NCBI GenBank assembly: GCA_964472785.1
Contig: CAYYMH010000007.1
Location: forward strand, 1 to 64,000
Direction of reading: 5' to 3'
Length of the DNA: 64,000 nt
Source: CAYYMH01 sp964472785
GTDB taxonomy: Bacteria; Zhuqueibacterota; Zhuqueibacteria; Thermofontimicrobiales; Thermofontimicrobiaceae
Shown piece after piece: positions 1 to 8,641 of this stretch. The position numbers were made by a program, and so were the translations under genes. How positions within the stretch are numbered: the first letter of the stretch is position 1; every line of letters begins with the position of its first letter. The notes beneath the pieces were generated by a model. It was not told the origin of the DNA. It saw nothing but the letters and a program-made list of their open reading frames with translations, and searched no databases.

Positions 1-27
1 AATCATTTATATTAAAGGAGTAGAACA

Positions 28-570
28 TTGTCACGTGTTGGTAAAAAACCAATTGACATACCAGAAGGAATTGACGTAAAGATAGCTGATAATATGGTTA
101 AGATTTCAAAGGATGATAACGTATTGGAACAATATGTAAATCCCGCGCTATCTTTGAAATACGATGAAAAGGAAAAACAAATTGTTCTGAAAAGGACCAA
201 TGAGTCAAAAGTCCAGCGATCACTGCACGGTCTTTATCGCTCTCTGATAAATAATATGGTCATTGGTTTAACAACTGGTTTTAGTAAGAAGTTGGAAATC
301 GTGGGCGTTGGTTATCGTGCAGAGATGCGCGGTAAGAATTTGCTGCTTAGTTTGGGATTATCGCACCCGGTTTTATTTAAACCGCCTGAAAATATCGAAA
401 TTAAGATCGATGAACAATCGAAAGTATTAATTACAGGATTTGATAAACAGCTTGTTGGACAGGTCGCTGCAAAAATACGTTCTTTCCGTCCGCCTGAACC
501 TTACAAGGGCAAGGGAATTAAATATGAGGGTGAATATATCAAGCGAAAGGCAGGAAAGACCGCTGCGTAA
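28..570 (+). CDS. rplF: 50S ribosomal protein L6
   Basis: Large-subunit protein that binds 23S rRNA near the sarcin-ricin loop and factor-binding site. The 180-residue product has the usual family length, opens with SRVGKKPI and carries the L6 signature PEPYKGKGI at about residues 156-164. The start is a TTG, placed 7 bases after a clear AAAGGAG ribosome-binding site (14-20). No upstream ATG fits the family N-terminus. It is the first complete gene of the spc-type operon in this window; rpsH would be expected just upstream. The next gene, rplR, follows after about 40 bases. Identification is certain from sequence and gene order. Confidence 0.97.
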   Translation: MSRVGKKPIDIPEGIDVKIADNMVKISKDDNVLEQYVNPALSLKYDEKEKQIVLKRTNESKVQRSLHGLYRSLINNMVIGLTTGFSKKLEIVGVGYRAEMRGKNLLLSLGLSHPVLFKPPENIEIKIDEQSKVLITGFDKQLVGQVAAKIRSFRPPEPYKGKGIKYEGEYIKRKAGKTAA

Positions 571-613
571 AGTTTGAATTTAACAGCGAAATTAAATAGA
601 GGATATGTGCGAA

Positions 614-991
614 ATGAGCAGGACAGATAGAAATAGAAGAAAATTAGCAAGATTAAGAACAAAAAGACATATACGAAAGAAAGTATATGGAACACCGGAA
701 AGGCCGCGATTAGTTGTTTTTAAGAGTATTAATCATGTTTATGCACAGTTGGTCGATGATTTGAATGGAAAAACAATTACCGGCGTTTCCAGTCTGACAA
801 AAGATCTCAAGGGAGATGTCGCAAAGGCAAAATCCAAAGTTGAGATTGCTAATGTTATCGGGAAATCAATCGCCGGCAAAGCAAAAGATTTAAAGATCGA
901 ACGAGTCGTTTTTGATCGAAATGGTTATCTCTATCATGGGAAAGTAAAAGCTGTTGCTGAAGGCGCACGCGAAGGCGGTCTGAAATTTTAA
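614..991 (+). CDS. rplR: 50S ribosomal protein L18
   Basis: L18 binds 5S rRNA and helps attach it to the central protuberance of the large subunit. The product has the basic N-terminus (RNRRKLARLRTKRHIRKK) followed by the L18 core (RPRLVVFKS, and a C-terminal HGKVKAVAEGAREGGLKF). I chose the ATG at 614, giving 125 residues. An in-frame ATG at 605 sits only 2-3 bases from the AGAGGA-like ribosome-binding site at about 598-603, whereas 614 has normal spacing and gives the family-typical N-terminus. It lies between rplF and rpsE and is co-transcribed with them. Confidence 0.95.
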   Translation: MSRTDRNRRKLARLRTKRHIRKKVYGTPERPRLVVFKSINHVYAQLVDDLNGKTITGVSSLTKDLKGDVAKAKSKVEIANVIGKSIAGKAKDLKIERVVFDRNGYLYHGKVKAVAEGAREGGLKF

Positions 992-1014
992 CAAAAACTC
1001 TGGAGATTTTACTT

Positions 1015-1536
1015 GTGAAAAAAGTTGAACGAATTAATCCGAACGAATTAGACTTAACAGAAAGAGTTGTCCATATCAACCGTGTTGCAAAGGTGGTGAA
1101 AGGGGGACGAAATTTCAGTTTTAATGCAATCGTTGTTGTCGGAGATGGTAATGGTCATGTCGGTGTTGGGTTAGGCAAAGCAAATGAAGTGACCGATGCC
1201 ATTACTAAAGGCGCAGATACGGCAAAGAAAAATTTGGTGCGGGTTCCTCTGGTAAGAGGGACAATCCCTCATCAGATAACATCGAAATTCAGCGCGGCGC
1301 GAGTTTTTCTGAAACCAGCATCCCCTGGTACTGGCGTGATCGCGGGTGGCCCTGTGCGTGCTGTACTCGAAGCAGCAGGAGTTCAGGATATTCTGACGAA
1401 ATCTATCGGGTCAGCAAATCCTCATAATGTGGTTAAGGCTACATTGCAGGCATTAACCGAACTGGTTGATGTAAATCAGATTGCACGAAAAAGAGGGATT
1501 AGCTATCGGGAAGTTTTTCAAAAACCGATTTCATAA
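1015..1536 (+). CDS. rpsE: 30S ribosomal protein S5
   Basis: Small-subunit protein important for decoding accuracy and mRNA entry. The 173-residue product shows the double-stranded-RNA-binding-like S5 N-domain (GGRNFSFNAIVVVGDGNGHVG, about residues 30-50) and the C-terminal domain with PGTGVIAGGPVRAVLEAAGV. The start is GTG, preceded by TGGAG at 1001-1005. It lies 23 bases after rplR. Length and motifs match the family with no oddities beyond the GTG start. Confidence 0.97.
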   Translation: MKKVERINPNELDLTERVVHINRVAKVVKGGRNFSFNAIVVVGDGNGHVGVGLGKANEVTDAITKGADTAKKNLVRVPLVRGTIPHQITSKFSAARVFLKPASPGTGVIAGGPVRAVLEAAGVQDILTKSIGSANPHNVVKATLQALTELVDVNQIARKRGISYREVFQKPIS

Positions 1537-1588
1537 AAACCGGAAAATGGAAGTGTACCTTTACGACTTAACATAAGCTGAGAAAGTA

Positions 1589-1786
1589 ATGGATAAAAAA
1601 GATAACAAAAAACTTAAAATTACGCTGAAGAAAAGCCCCATTGGCTACAATTTCAAACAGAAACGGACTGTTCGGGCTTTAGGAATTCGAAGGCTGCATC
1701 ATACTGTTGAACATAACGATACACCTCAAATTCGAGGTATGATAAATAAAGTAATTCATCTGATTGAAGTAGAAGAAATTGAATAA
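1589..1786 (+). CDS. rpmD: 50S ribosomal protein L30
   Basis: Short bacterial-type L30, 65 residues. The core KITLKKSPIGYNFKQKRTV, the following GIRRLHHTVEHNDTPQIRGMI and the acidic end VIHLIEVEEIE are typical. It sits between rpsE and rplO as in other spc operons, after a 52-base gap that lacks a strong ribosome-binding site. Its stop overlaps the upstream in-frame codons of rplO. The gene is absent in some phyla, so its presence is mildly informative. Confidence 0.95.
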   Translation: MDKKDNKKLKITLKKSPIGYNFKQKRTVRALGIRRLHHTVEHNDTPQIRGMINKVIHLIEVEEIE

Positions 1787-1808
1787 ACAGGAATCAAATG
1801 AGGAAATT

Positions 1809-2249
1809 ATGGAATTAGGTACCTTAACATACGCTCCCGGATCGCGAAAGAAAAGAAAACGAGTCGGACGCGGGCAGGGTTCCGGACATGGTAAAACCAG
1901 CTGCAGAGGTCATAAAGGAGCGGGATCAAGATCCGGATTCAAGAGAAGAATCGGTTATGAAGGAGGGCAGACTCGCTTGCAAAGACGGCTACCGAAACGG
2001 GGATTTTTTAACCGTTTTAAAAAAGAGTATCAAGTCATTAATCTGGAAGATTTAAAACGATTGAAGAATATTAAAAATATCAATCCACAGGTGTTGTTTG
2101 AAAAAGGTTTAATCCGAAAAAAGGATGTCCCTGTAAAAGTATTAGGCACAGGCGAAATTGATAAACAAGTGGAAATTTCAGCTCATGCATTTAGCAAATC
2201 CGCACAAGAAAAGATAGAGGCTGCCCAGGGGAGGATAACTGTTTTATGA
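1809..2249 (+). CDS. rplO: 50S ribosomal protein L15
   Basis: Large-subunit assembly protein. The glycine- and arginine-rich N-terminus (GSRKKRKRVGRGQGSGHGKTS) is the L15 hallmark, and the C-terminus ends with the family-typical AAQGRITVL. I place the start at ATG 1809 (146 residues). A longer reading frame begins at ATG 1779 inside rpmD, but GAGGA at 1799-1803 is properly spaced only for 1809, and MELGTL matches the family start. The stop codon overlaps the secY start (ATGA), which suggests translational coupling. Confidence 0.94.
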   Translation: MELGTLTYAPGSRKKRKRVGRGQGSGHGKTSCRGHKGAGSRSGFKRRIGYEGGQTRLQRRLPKRGFFNRFKKEYQVINLEDLKRLKNIKNINPQVLFEKGLIRKKDVPVKVLGTGEIDKQVEISAHAFSKSAQEKIEAAQGRITVL

Positions 2250-3577
2250 TAAAGAGTGTTCAGAGTATCTTCAAAATTCCGGATCTGAAAAAACGTATTC
2301 TATTTACTCTTTTTATTCTTATTGTTTATCGTATTGGTGGACATATTCCTGTTCCGGGTATAAATGGAAGAGTCCTTTTTTCATATTTTGAAACATTGGG
2401 TGGCGGTGGTATTTTTAGCCTTTACGATATGTTTGCCGGTGGTGCATTAATGCAAGCAACAGTCTTTGCCTTGGGTATTATGCCGTATATCTCCGCATCC
2501 ATTATTTTGCAGTTGCTGGGTGCTGTAGTTCCTTATTTTCAAAAGTTACAGAAAGAAGGTGAAGAAGGAAGAAAAAAGATTACGCAATTAACGCGTTATG
2601 GAACAGTATTAATCAGTGCGCTTCAATCGTACGGTTTGGCTGTGTTTTTGGAAAGCATCGAGCCGATGAATGGACAGTTGGTTGTTCCTAATCCAGGATT
2701 TATGTTTAAAATATTTACCATGTTTACAATGGCAAGTGGCTGTGTGCTTATCATGTGGCTGGGAGAACAGATTACGGAAAGGGGAATAGGTAATGGTATT
2801 TCGTTGATCATTTTTATTGGAATCATCGCTCGATTTCCTAGCGCCATTGCAACAGAAATTGATCAGCTCATCGGAGGTAACAGAGCACTTCTAACCGAAG
2901 TGTTTTTAATTGCCTTGATGGTCGTCACCATTGCTGCTGTTGTGTTGTTGACTCAGGGCACAAGGAAAATACCTGTCCAATATGCGAAGCGGGTTGTCGG
3001 ACGAAAAATTTATGGCGGGCAAAGTACACACATTCCGCTACGCGTTAATACCGCTGGTGTGATGCCGATTATTTTTGCCCAGTCAATCATGTTTATTCCG
3101 AATACCATTAAAACATTTTTTCCGAATAGTGGATTTGTTGACACTGTGGCATCCTATTTTGAATATACATCTTTTGTTTACTGGCTGGTGTATGGTACGA
3201 TGATTGTATTTTTCACTTACTTCTACACTGCCATCGCCTTCAATCCGGTCGATGTTGCGGATAATATGAAAAAGTCAGGTGGATTTATCCCGGGTGTTCG
3301 TCCCGGTAAACGAACCGCAGAGTTCATTGATAATATTTTAACGAGAATCACATTGCCAGGCTCAATATTTCTGGCGATTGTTGCCATATTCCCATATTTC
3401 ATTACCAAATTTACCAACGTATCGTTCACATTCGCGTCATTTTTTGGCGGAACGTCTTTGTTGATTATCGTTGGTGTCGCAATGGACACACTACAACAGA
3501 TTGAGTCCCATTTGTTGATGCGGCATTATGATGGATTTTTGAAAGGCGGAAAACTCAGAGGCCGCAGACGGTTTTAA
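2246..3577 (+). CDS. secY: Protein translocase subunit SecY
   Basis: Channel-forming core of the Sec translocon in the inner membrane. The 443-residue protein shows the ten hydrophobic segments expected, the plug/TM2 region (YDMFAGGALMQATVFALGIMPYISASI) and the conserved cytoplasmic loop before TM9 (NPVDVADNMKKSGGFIPGVRPG). Its ATG overlaps the rplO stop by four bases. It supplies the Sec step needed before type IX secretion of the many exported proteins encoded later in this window. Confidence 0.97.
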   Translation: MIKSVQSIFKIPDLKKRILFTLFILIVYRIGGHIPVPGINGRVLFSYFETLGGGGIFSLYDMFAGGALMQATVFALGIMPYISASIILQLLGAVVPYFQKLQKEGEEGRKKITQLTRYGTVLISALQSYGLAVFLESIEPMNGQLVVPNPGFMFKIFTMFTMASGCVLIMWLGEQITERGIGNGISLIIFIGIIARFPSAIATEIDQLIGGNRALLTEVFLIALMVVTIAAVVLLTQGTRKIPVQYAKRVVGRKIYGGQSTHIPLRVNTAGVMPIIFAQSIMFIPNTIKTFFPNSGFVDTVASYFEYTSFVYWLVYGTMIVFFTYFYTAIAFNPVDVADNMKKSGGFIPGVRPGKRTAEFIDNILTRITLPGSIFLAIVAIFPYFITKFTNVSFTFASFFGGTSLLIIVGVAMDTLQQIESHLLMRHYDGFLKGGKLRGRRRF

Positions 3578-3605
3578 TTCTGAATTTTCAAAGTGGTAAA
3601 GCGTT

Positions 3606-4265
3606 ATGATTTTGATTTTGATTGGTGCTCCGGGAACAGGAAAAGGAACACAGGGAAAGTTGTTAAGCGCACACTTTAACATTCCGAATATATCGACAGG
3701 GGATATTTTGAGGGATGCGATTGAAAAGAACACCGCTCTGGGGCTTAAAGCAAAAACAATGATGGATCAAGGTATGCTAATTCCAGATAACGTGATGATC
3801 GGAATCATTGAAGAGCGATTAGTTAGGGAAGATTGCAAGAACGGATTTATCTTAGATGGTTTCCCGAGAACGATAAACCAGGCCATCGCGTTGGATAAAA
3901 TTTTTGAGAAAACACAGCTGACGTTAGATTTTGTGATCGGTTTTGAGCTGAACAATGAAGAAATTCTCAAAAGACTGACAAGCAGAAGAGTCTGCCGAGT
4001 GTGCGGAAAAGATTACAATATTTTGACGAATCCGCCACCCAAAAACAACCGTTGCGAAAAATGCGGCGGAGAAATTATCCAACGGTCAGATGACACTGAA
4101 GATACGGTGAAAAATCGTTTGGAAGTTTATGAGGAGAAAACAAAGCCGGTTAAAGATTATTATCAAAAGAAAGGTAAATTGAAAGTTTTTAACGCAGCCG
4201 GTTCGGTGGATGATATCCAGCTTCAACTTGTAAGATTTCTGAGAGAGAATAAAGTTACATTATGA
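3606..4265 (+). CDS. adk: Adenylate kinase, zinc-type lid
   Basis: Catalyses ATP + AMP = 2 ADP in the cytoplasm. Visible motifs are the P-loop GAPGTGKGT at residues 7-15, the AMP-binding segment STGD at about 30-33, and the family signature DGFPRT at 84-89. The long LID domain carries four cysteines (C130, C133, C150, C153) in CxxC...CxxC form, so it is the zinc-binding long form. The 219-residue length is standard. It sits between secY and map, the common arrangement, and overlaps map by four bases (ATGA). Confidence 0.97.
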   Translation: MILILIGAPGTGKGTQGKLLSAHFNIPNISTGDILRDAIEKNTALGLKAKTMMDQGMLIPDNVMIGIIEERLVREDCKNGFILDGFPRTINQAIALDKIFEKTQLTLDFVIGFELNNEEILKRLTSRRVCRVCGKDYNILTNPPPKNNRCEKCGGEIIQRSDDTEDTVKNRLEVYEEKTKPVKDYYQKKGKLKVFNAAGSVDDIQLQLVRFLRENKVTL

Positions 4266-5011
4266 TCATAATTAAAAGCAATCGGGAAATCGAACAAATC
4301 AGAAAGAGTTCTCGGATCTTAATTGAAACATTTAAGTTAGTCGATGAATTGGTTGAGCCTGGTGTTGAGACTCGAAAAATTGATAGAGAAGTCGAAAAAT
4401 TTATTCGATCAAACAAAGCAAATCCAGCTTTCAAAGGATACAATGGTTTTCCGGCAAGTACCTGTATTTCAATTGACGATCAGGTAGTTCACGGGATTCC
4501 AGGCAAAAGTAAATTACAGAATGGACAGATCGCAGGTATTGATATTGGTGTTGAGCTAAACGGATATTTCTCAGATGCGGCCAAGACATATCAGATCGGT
4601 GATATACTTTTGGAAAAGAAGAAATTATTAAGGGTCACTGAAGAAGCGCTTGATTTTGGAATAAAAGCAGCGAGAGCAGGTAACCGATTGTCTGATATTT
4701 CTTCGGCTGTTCAAACGCATGTTGAAAACAATGGTTTCTCAGTAGTACGGGATTTGGTGGGGCATGGCACTGGCACACAATTGCATGAGGATCCGCAGAT
4801 ACCGAATTTTGGAAAACCGCATCAAGGCCCGAAGCTAAAACCGGGAATGGTGCTGGCAATTGAACCCATGGTCAATATGGGTGATTATAAGATCGTAATA
4901 GAAGATGATAAATGGACGGTGAGAACTGCTGACAGGACACCATCTGCTCATTTTGAGCATACAATTTTAATTACCAAAAATGAAGCAGAAATATTAACAC
5001 AAGGAAGATAA
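4262..5011 (+). CDS. map: Methionine aminopeptidase, type I
   Basis: Removes the initiator methionine from nascent proteins using a dinuclear metal centre. The metal ligands are all present by comparison with the E. coli enzyme: D94 (GIDIGVELNG), D105 (YFSDAA), H168 (GHGTG), E201 (IEPMV) and E232 (HFEHTIL), with the substrate-side histidine at H77 (VVHGIP). The 249-residue length is standard and there is no N-terminal zinc-finger extension. The start overlaps the adk stop as ATGA. The next gene, infA, starts 15 bases downstream behind AAGGAG. Confidence 0.96.
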   Translation: MIIIKSNREIEQIRKSSRILIETFKLVDELVEPGVETRKIDREVEKFIRSNKANPAFKGYNGFPASTCISIDDQVVHGIPGKSKLQNGQIAGIDIGVELNGYFSDAAKTYQIGDILLEKKKLLRVTEEALDFGIKAARAGNRLSDISSAVQTHVENNGFSVVRDLVGHGTGTQLHEDPQIPNFGKPHQGPKLKPGMVLAIEPMVNMGDYKIVIEDDKWTVRTADRTPSAHFEHTILITKNEAEILTQGR

Positions 5012-5026
5012 TTAAGGAGAAATTTT

Positions 5027-5245
5027 ATGCCAAAAGAAGAAGCAATCAAAGTCGACGGTACAATCGTTGAGACGCTTCCAAATGCTTCTTTCAAAGTGGA
5101 ATTGGAAAATGGGCACCAGGTCTTGGCACATATCTCCGGAAAAATGAGGATGCATTTCATTAAAATCCTCCCCGGTGATAAAGTGACCGTGGAACTTTCT
5201 CCTTATGATTTATCCAGAGGCAGGATTACGTATCGTTATAAGTAA
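5027..5245 (+). CDS. infA: Translation initiation factor IF-1
   Basis: Small OB-fold factor that occupies the ribosomal A site during initiation. The 72-residue protein contains the family pattern G.I.E.LPNASFKVELENGH and the segment GKMRMHFIKILPGDKVTVELSPYDL. ATG is preceded by AAGGAGA with good spacing. It sits between map and rpmJ, as in many bacteria. Confidence 0.97.
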   Translation: MPKEEAIKVDGTIVETLPNASFKVELENGHQVLAHISGKMRMHFIKILPGDKVTVELSPYDLSRGRITYRYK

Positions 5246-5298
5246 CATAAAATGTAAATAAGACAGAATATTTAATGAATTGATGTATTGGGGATAAA

Positions 5299-5412
5299 AT
5301 GAAGGTAAGATCATCGGTAAAAAAGATGTGTGATAGCTGCAAAGTTATTAAGCGAAAAGGAAAAGTTCGCGTGATATGCAAAAATCCACGCCATAAGCAA
5401 AGACAAGGATAA
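5299..5412 (+). CDS. rpmJ: 50S ribosomal protein L36, zinc-ribbon form
   Basis: Thirty-seven-residue protein read directly from the sequence: it starts MKVRSSVKKMCDSCKVIKRK and ends NPRHKQRQG. The zinc-ribbon ligands C11, C14, C27 and H32 are intact, so this is the zinc-dependent (C+) type. GGGGAT at about 5290-5294 can serve as ribosome-binding site. It lies between infA and rpsM, the usual place. Zur-regulated bacteria often carry a second zinc-free L36 copy; none is seen here. Confidence 0.95.
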   Translation: MKVRSSVKKMCDSCKVIKRKGKVRVICKNPRHKQRQG

Positions 5413-5443
5413 AATTAATACGTAATAATTTGAGGAGGAAATT

Positions 5444-5818
5444 TTGGCTCGTATTTCAGGAGTTGATCTTCCAAACGATAAAAGAGTTGTAATAGCGCTC
5501 ACTTATATTCATGGTATTGGTAGGTCTTTAGCAAAATCGATTGTTGAGAAGGCTCAAATAGACGAAAACGCAAGAGTCAAGGATTTATCAAACGAAGAAC
5601 TTGGTAAGGTCAGAACGATAATTTCGGATTATACTGTTGAAGGTGCATTGAGAGCTGAAGTATCGATGAATATTAAACGGCTCATGGACATTGGCAGCTA
5701 TCGAGGACTCAGACATCGTCGGAATATGCCGGTTCGCGGTCAACGGACCCATACCAATGCAAGTACCCGCCGAAAGAAGAAACGATCTGTGGGTGCTAAA
5801 AAGAAACAAAAAAGCTAA
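5444..5818 (+). CDS. rpsM: 30S ribosomal protein S13
   Basis: S13 sits in the head of the small subunit and contacts the large subunit and P-site tRNA. The 124-residue product has the N-terminal helix-two-turn-helix (ARISGVDLPNDKRVVIALTYIHGIG) and the basic C-terminal tail (RGLRHRRNMPVRGQRTHTNA). It begins with TTG behind a strong GAGGAGGAA (5432-5440). It is the first ribosomal gene of the alpha-operon segment (rpsM-rpsK-rpsD-rpoA-rplQ). Confidence 0.97.
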   Translation: MARISGVDLPNDKRVVIALTYIHGIGRSLAKSIVEKAQIDENARVKDLSNEELGKVRTIISDYTVEGALRAEVSMNIKRLMDIGSYRGLRHRRNMPVRGQRTHTNASTRRKKKRSVGAKKKQKS

Positions 5819-5859
5819 TCATTTTTCATAATTTATTATTATTGTTTTGGAGGTAAACT

Positions 5860-6249
5860 TTGGCTAGTCCAAGAGGGAAAAAAACCCGTAAAAGAGAAAA
5901 AGTTGAAGCAAACGGAGTCGCACACATCAAGGCAACGTTTAATAATACAATTATATCTCTGACTGATAATTACGGGAACGTTATTTCATGGTCATCAACA
6001 GGCAGAGCCGGTTTCAAGGGATCACGAAAAAGCACCCCGTTTGCAGCTCAGGTCGCTGCCGAAGGCGCCGTAAAGGAGGCGATGGACTTAGGACTTCGCA
6101 GGGTGGAAGTGTATGTAAAAGGTCCGGGTTCAGGTAGAGAAGCCGCAGTCAGAGCTATACAGGCAGCAGGATTGGAGATCACTGCAATAAAGGATGTGAC
6201 CCCAATTCCGCATAATGGTTGCCGACCGCCAAAAAGGCGTCGTGTGTAA
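5860..6249 (+). CDS. rpsK: 30S ribosomal protein S11
   Basis: Component of the small-subunit platform. The 129-residue protein shows HIKATFNNTIISLTD, the GFKGSRKSTPFAAQ loop, and the terminal TPIPHNGCRPPKRRRV typical of S11. The start is TTG preceded by TTGGAGG (5847-5853). It follows rpsM after 41 bases and precedes rpsD. Confidence 0.97.
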   Translation: MASPRGKKTRKREKVEANGVAHIKATFNNTIISLTDNYGNVISWSSTGRAGFKGSRKSTPFAAQVAAEGAVKEAMDLGLRRVEVYVKGPGSGREAAVRAIQAAGLEITAIKDVTPIPHNGCRPPKRRRV

Positions 6250-6287
6250 ATAATTGAATAAATAATCAGTGGAGATTTAGTAAAGAT

Positions 6288-6917
6288 ATGGCAAGATATA
6301 AAGGACCAGATTGTAAACTATGTCGCAGAGAAGGACAAAAGCTTTTCCTAAAGGGTATTAAATGTGGCACAAACAAATGTCCGTTCGAACAAAAAGGATA
6401 CGCACCTGGTCAACACGGCAGAACGCGTCGCTTTAAACAATCTGAATATGGAACGCAGTTAAGGGAAAAGCAAAAGGTTCGGCGAATTTACGGTATTCTG
6501 GAAGCTCAATTCAGAAACTATTTTAAAAAAGCCGATCAAATGAAGGGTATTACTGGCGAGAATTTGTTAAAACTCTTGGAATGCCGATTAGATAATGTAA
6601 TTTATCGATTAGGTTTTGCACCGTCTCGAAAAACAGCGAGACAACTGGTTCGTCATCGTCACATTATGGTGAACGATATAATCGTGGACATTCCGTCTTA
6701 CAACGTAAAAGTTGGTGATGTCATAAAAATCAAAGAGAATAGCAAAAAACTCAAAGTGATACATACTTCATTGAGAAAGATCAAAGACGAAAGTTTATAT
6801 TCGTGGTTGAGTTTGGACAAGGCAAAGTTGAGCGGCTCCTTGATGAATGAACCCAACCGTGAAGACATTCCTGATGTCATAAACGAGTCTTTGATCGTTG
6901 AGTTATATTCAAAATAA
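6288..6917 (+). CDS. rpsD: 30S ribosomal protein S4, zinc-binding form
   Basis: Primary 16S rRNA-binding assembly protein with an S4 RNA-binding domain (RLDNVIYRLGFAPSRKTARQ, about residues 100-120). The N-terminal zinc knuckle is complete, with C9, C12, C26 and C31, so this is the zinc-containing paralogue type. In many bacteria S4 represses the alpha operon; I cannot demonstrate a leader binding site here. The 209-residue length is normal. Confidence 0.97.
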   Translation: MARYKGPDCKLCRREGQKLFLKGIKCGTNKCPFEQKGYAPGQHGRTRRFKQSEYGTQLREKQKVRRIYGILEAQFRNYFKKADQMKGITGENLLKLLECRLDNVIYRLGFAPSRKTARQLVRHRHIMVNDIIVDIPSYNVKVGDVIKIKENSKKLKVIHTSLRKIKDESLYSWLSLDKAKLSGSLMNEPNREDIPDVINESLIVELYSK

Positions 6918-6988
6918 TCAGTTCGATATTGAATTAACTTAATTAATTGATGTAACTTTTAAACCTCTCTTTATGAGGAGTTTGTAGA

Positions 6989-7975
6989 ATGAATTGGCTA
7001 AATATTCGAATGCCTGAAGGTATTGAATTAGATGAATCAACATATACAAATACTTACGGACGATTTTTCGTCCAGCCACTGGAACGTGGTTTCGGAATTA
7101 CGATTGGTAATGCCCTGAGGAGAGTTTTATTATCATCGTTGCCCGGTGCTGCTATTACTTCCATCCGGTTGGAAAACATCCTGCATGAATTTTCAACGAT
7201 TCCCGGTGTGGTGGAAGATGTTGCTGAAATCGTTTTGAATCTCAAACAAGTGAAAATCAAACTGATTAACAAACGACCGGATAAAGTGGTGTTGGATTTA
7301 AAAGGTCCGAAAGTCTTTAAAAGCGGTGATATTCAAAACGGAACAACTGATTTTGAAATTCTGAATCCCGATCAGAACATTGCAACCCTTAATGAAGATG
7401 CGGAATTTCGTTTGGAGCTAAAAGTTGGACGAGGAAAAGGGTATGTCCCGGCGGAAGAAAATCAATTGCCAGATCAACCCATCGGAACGATTCCCATTGA
7501 CGCAATATTTTCGCCCGTGACTAATGTAAGTTTTGAAATTGAAAATACTCGCGTCGGTCAAAAGGTGGATTATGAACGATTAATTATGGAAATTAATACT
7601 GACGGAAGTATCACGCCGGATGATGCGCTTACCTATGCCGGCAAAATATTGAAAGATCACATTCAGTTATTTATTAATTTTGATATTGAACCGGAAGAAG
7701 AGGAAAGTCCGGAAATTGATGAAGAAGCATTGAGAATACGAAAATTGCTGAAATTGAGTGTGGATGAACTGGAATTATCAGTGCGCTCCCATAATTGTTT
7801 GATGGCTGCAAATATCAAAACAATCGGCGATTTGGTAAGCAAAGATGAACAGAAAATGTTAAAATTCCGGAATTTTGGTCGGAAATCTTTGTCCGAGTTA
7901 AACAAGATTTTAGAGGAAAAAGGTTTGCATTTTGGTATGGATGTGGATAAATATTTAAAAGCGGATAATTATTGA
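6989..7975 (+). CDS. rpoA: RNA polymerase subunit alpha
   Basis: Alpha scaffolds RNA polymerase assembly through its N-domain and contacts promoters and activators through its C-domain. Residues 1 to about 230 hold the dimerising N-domain (ERGFGITIGNALRRVLLSSLPGAA motif). An acidic linker (PEEEESPEIDEE) follows, and the helix-hairpin C-domain (ELSVRSHNCLMAANIKTIGDL, about 265-285) ends the 328-residue protein. ATG is preceded by TGAGGAG. The CCTC just upstream could weakly pair with the GAGG of this site. Confidence 0.97.
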   Translation: MNWLNIRMPEGIELDESTYTNTYGRFFVQPLERGFGITIGNALRRVLLSSLPGAAITSIRLENILHEFSTIPGVVEDVAEIVLNLKQVKIKLINKRPDKVVLDLKGPKVFKSGDIQNGTTDFEILNPDQNIATLNEDAEFRLELKVGRGKGYVPAEENQLPDQPIGTIPIDAIFSPVTNVSFEIENTRVGQKVDYERLIMEINTDGSITPDDALTYAGKILKDHIQLFINFDIEPEEEESPEIDEEALRIRKLLKLSVDELELSVRSHNCLMAANIKTIGDLVSKDEQKMLKFRNFGRKSLSELNKILEEKGLHFGMDVDKYLKADNY

Positions 7976-7993
7976 TTTAATAGAGGATTGGTT

Positions 7994-8449
7994 ATGAGAC
8001 ATCGCAAAACAGTGAAAAAAATGAATCGGACAGCAAGCCACCGCAAGGCAATGCTGGCGAACCTTGCAACTCAGGTCTTTCTACATAAAAGAATCCGTAC
8101 GACAATAGCAAAAGCCAAAGTTGCCCGATCTGTTGTTGAGCGGCTGATTACGTTTGCAAAAAAAGGTACTTTATCCGCCCGGAGAAGAGTATTGCAGACT
8201 GTTCGGGATAAAGATGTTGTCAAAGCGTTGTTCGACGAAATTGCACCAACCTATACGGATCGGAATGGTGGCTATACGAGAATTGTGAAACTGGGAAAAA
8301 GACAGGGCGATGCAGCAGAATTAGCATATCTCGAATTGGTTGGATATGAGGGGGTGAGAAAGCAGAAAAAGGAGAAAAAAGCAACAAAGAAAAAGGAAAC
8401 CGAAGCTCCGAAAACAGAAGAACAACAACCGGCAGCGTCCGAGGAATAA
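7994..8449 (+). CDS. rplQ: 50S ribosomal protein L17
   Basis: L17 lies near the polypeptide exit tunnel. The start MRHRKTVKKMNRTASHRKAM is the family signature. I use ATG 7994 (151 residues) rather than an in-frame TTG six bases earlier, because AGAGGA at 7982-7987 has proper spacing to the ATG. After about residue 115 there is a lysine/glutamate-rich tail (KKEKKATKKKETEAPKTEE), a low-complexity extension often seen in FCB-group bacteria. It is the last gene of the ribosomal block and is followed by a terminator. Confidence 0.95.
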   Translation: MRHRKTVKKMNRTASHRKAMLANLATQVFLHKRIRTTIAKAKVARSVVERLITFAKKGTLSARRRVLQTVRDKDVVKALFDEIAPTYTDRNGGYTRIVKLGKRQGDAAELAYLELVGYEGVRKQKKEKKATKKKETEAPKTEEQQPAASEE

Positions 8450-8488
8450 CCTGTTTGGCGAAGATATATTTCAATTAGCAATAAATTT

Positions 8489-8522
8489 AAAAAGCAGCTC
8501 TTTAAAGGGTTGCTTTTTTTTT
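8489..8522 (+). terminator. Rho-independent terminator of the ribosomal operon
   Basis: AAAAAGCAGC (8489-8498) pairs with GTTGCTTTTT (from 8509) with one G-U pair around a 10-base loop, followed by a run of T to 8522. It lies 40 bases after rplQ and separates it from the convergent iron operon. The flanking A and T runs could let it work in both directions. Confidence 0.8.
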
Positions 8523-8641
8523 ATAACATGGATGATTAACTAAAATATTTATCAACAATAAACCTTTGATCCGGCGTTGCAATTTCGCAAATCAACATGG
8601 CTACCGGAATCATCAACTGGCGTCGGTCGTTTTCTTTCTCG

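Noticed and set aside
6960..6988. Possible hairpin sequestering the rpoA ribosome-binding site
   Set aside because: CCTC can pair with GAGG, but the stem is only about four perfect pairs and no S4 target-like fold was evident.
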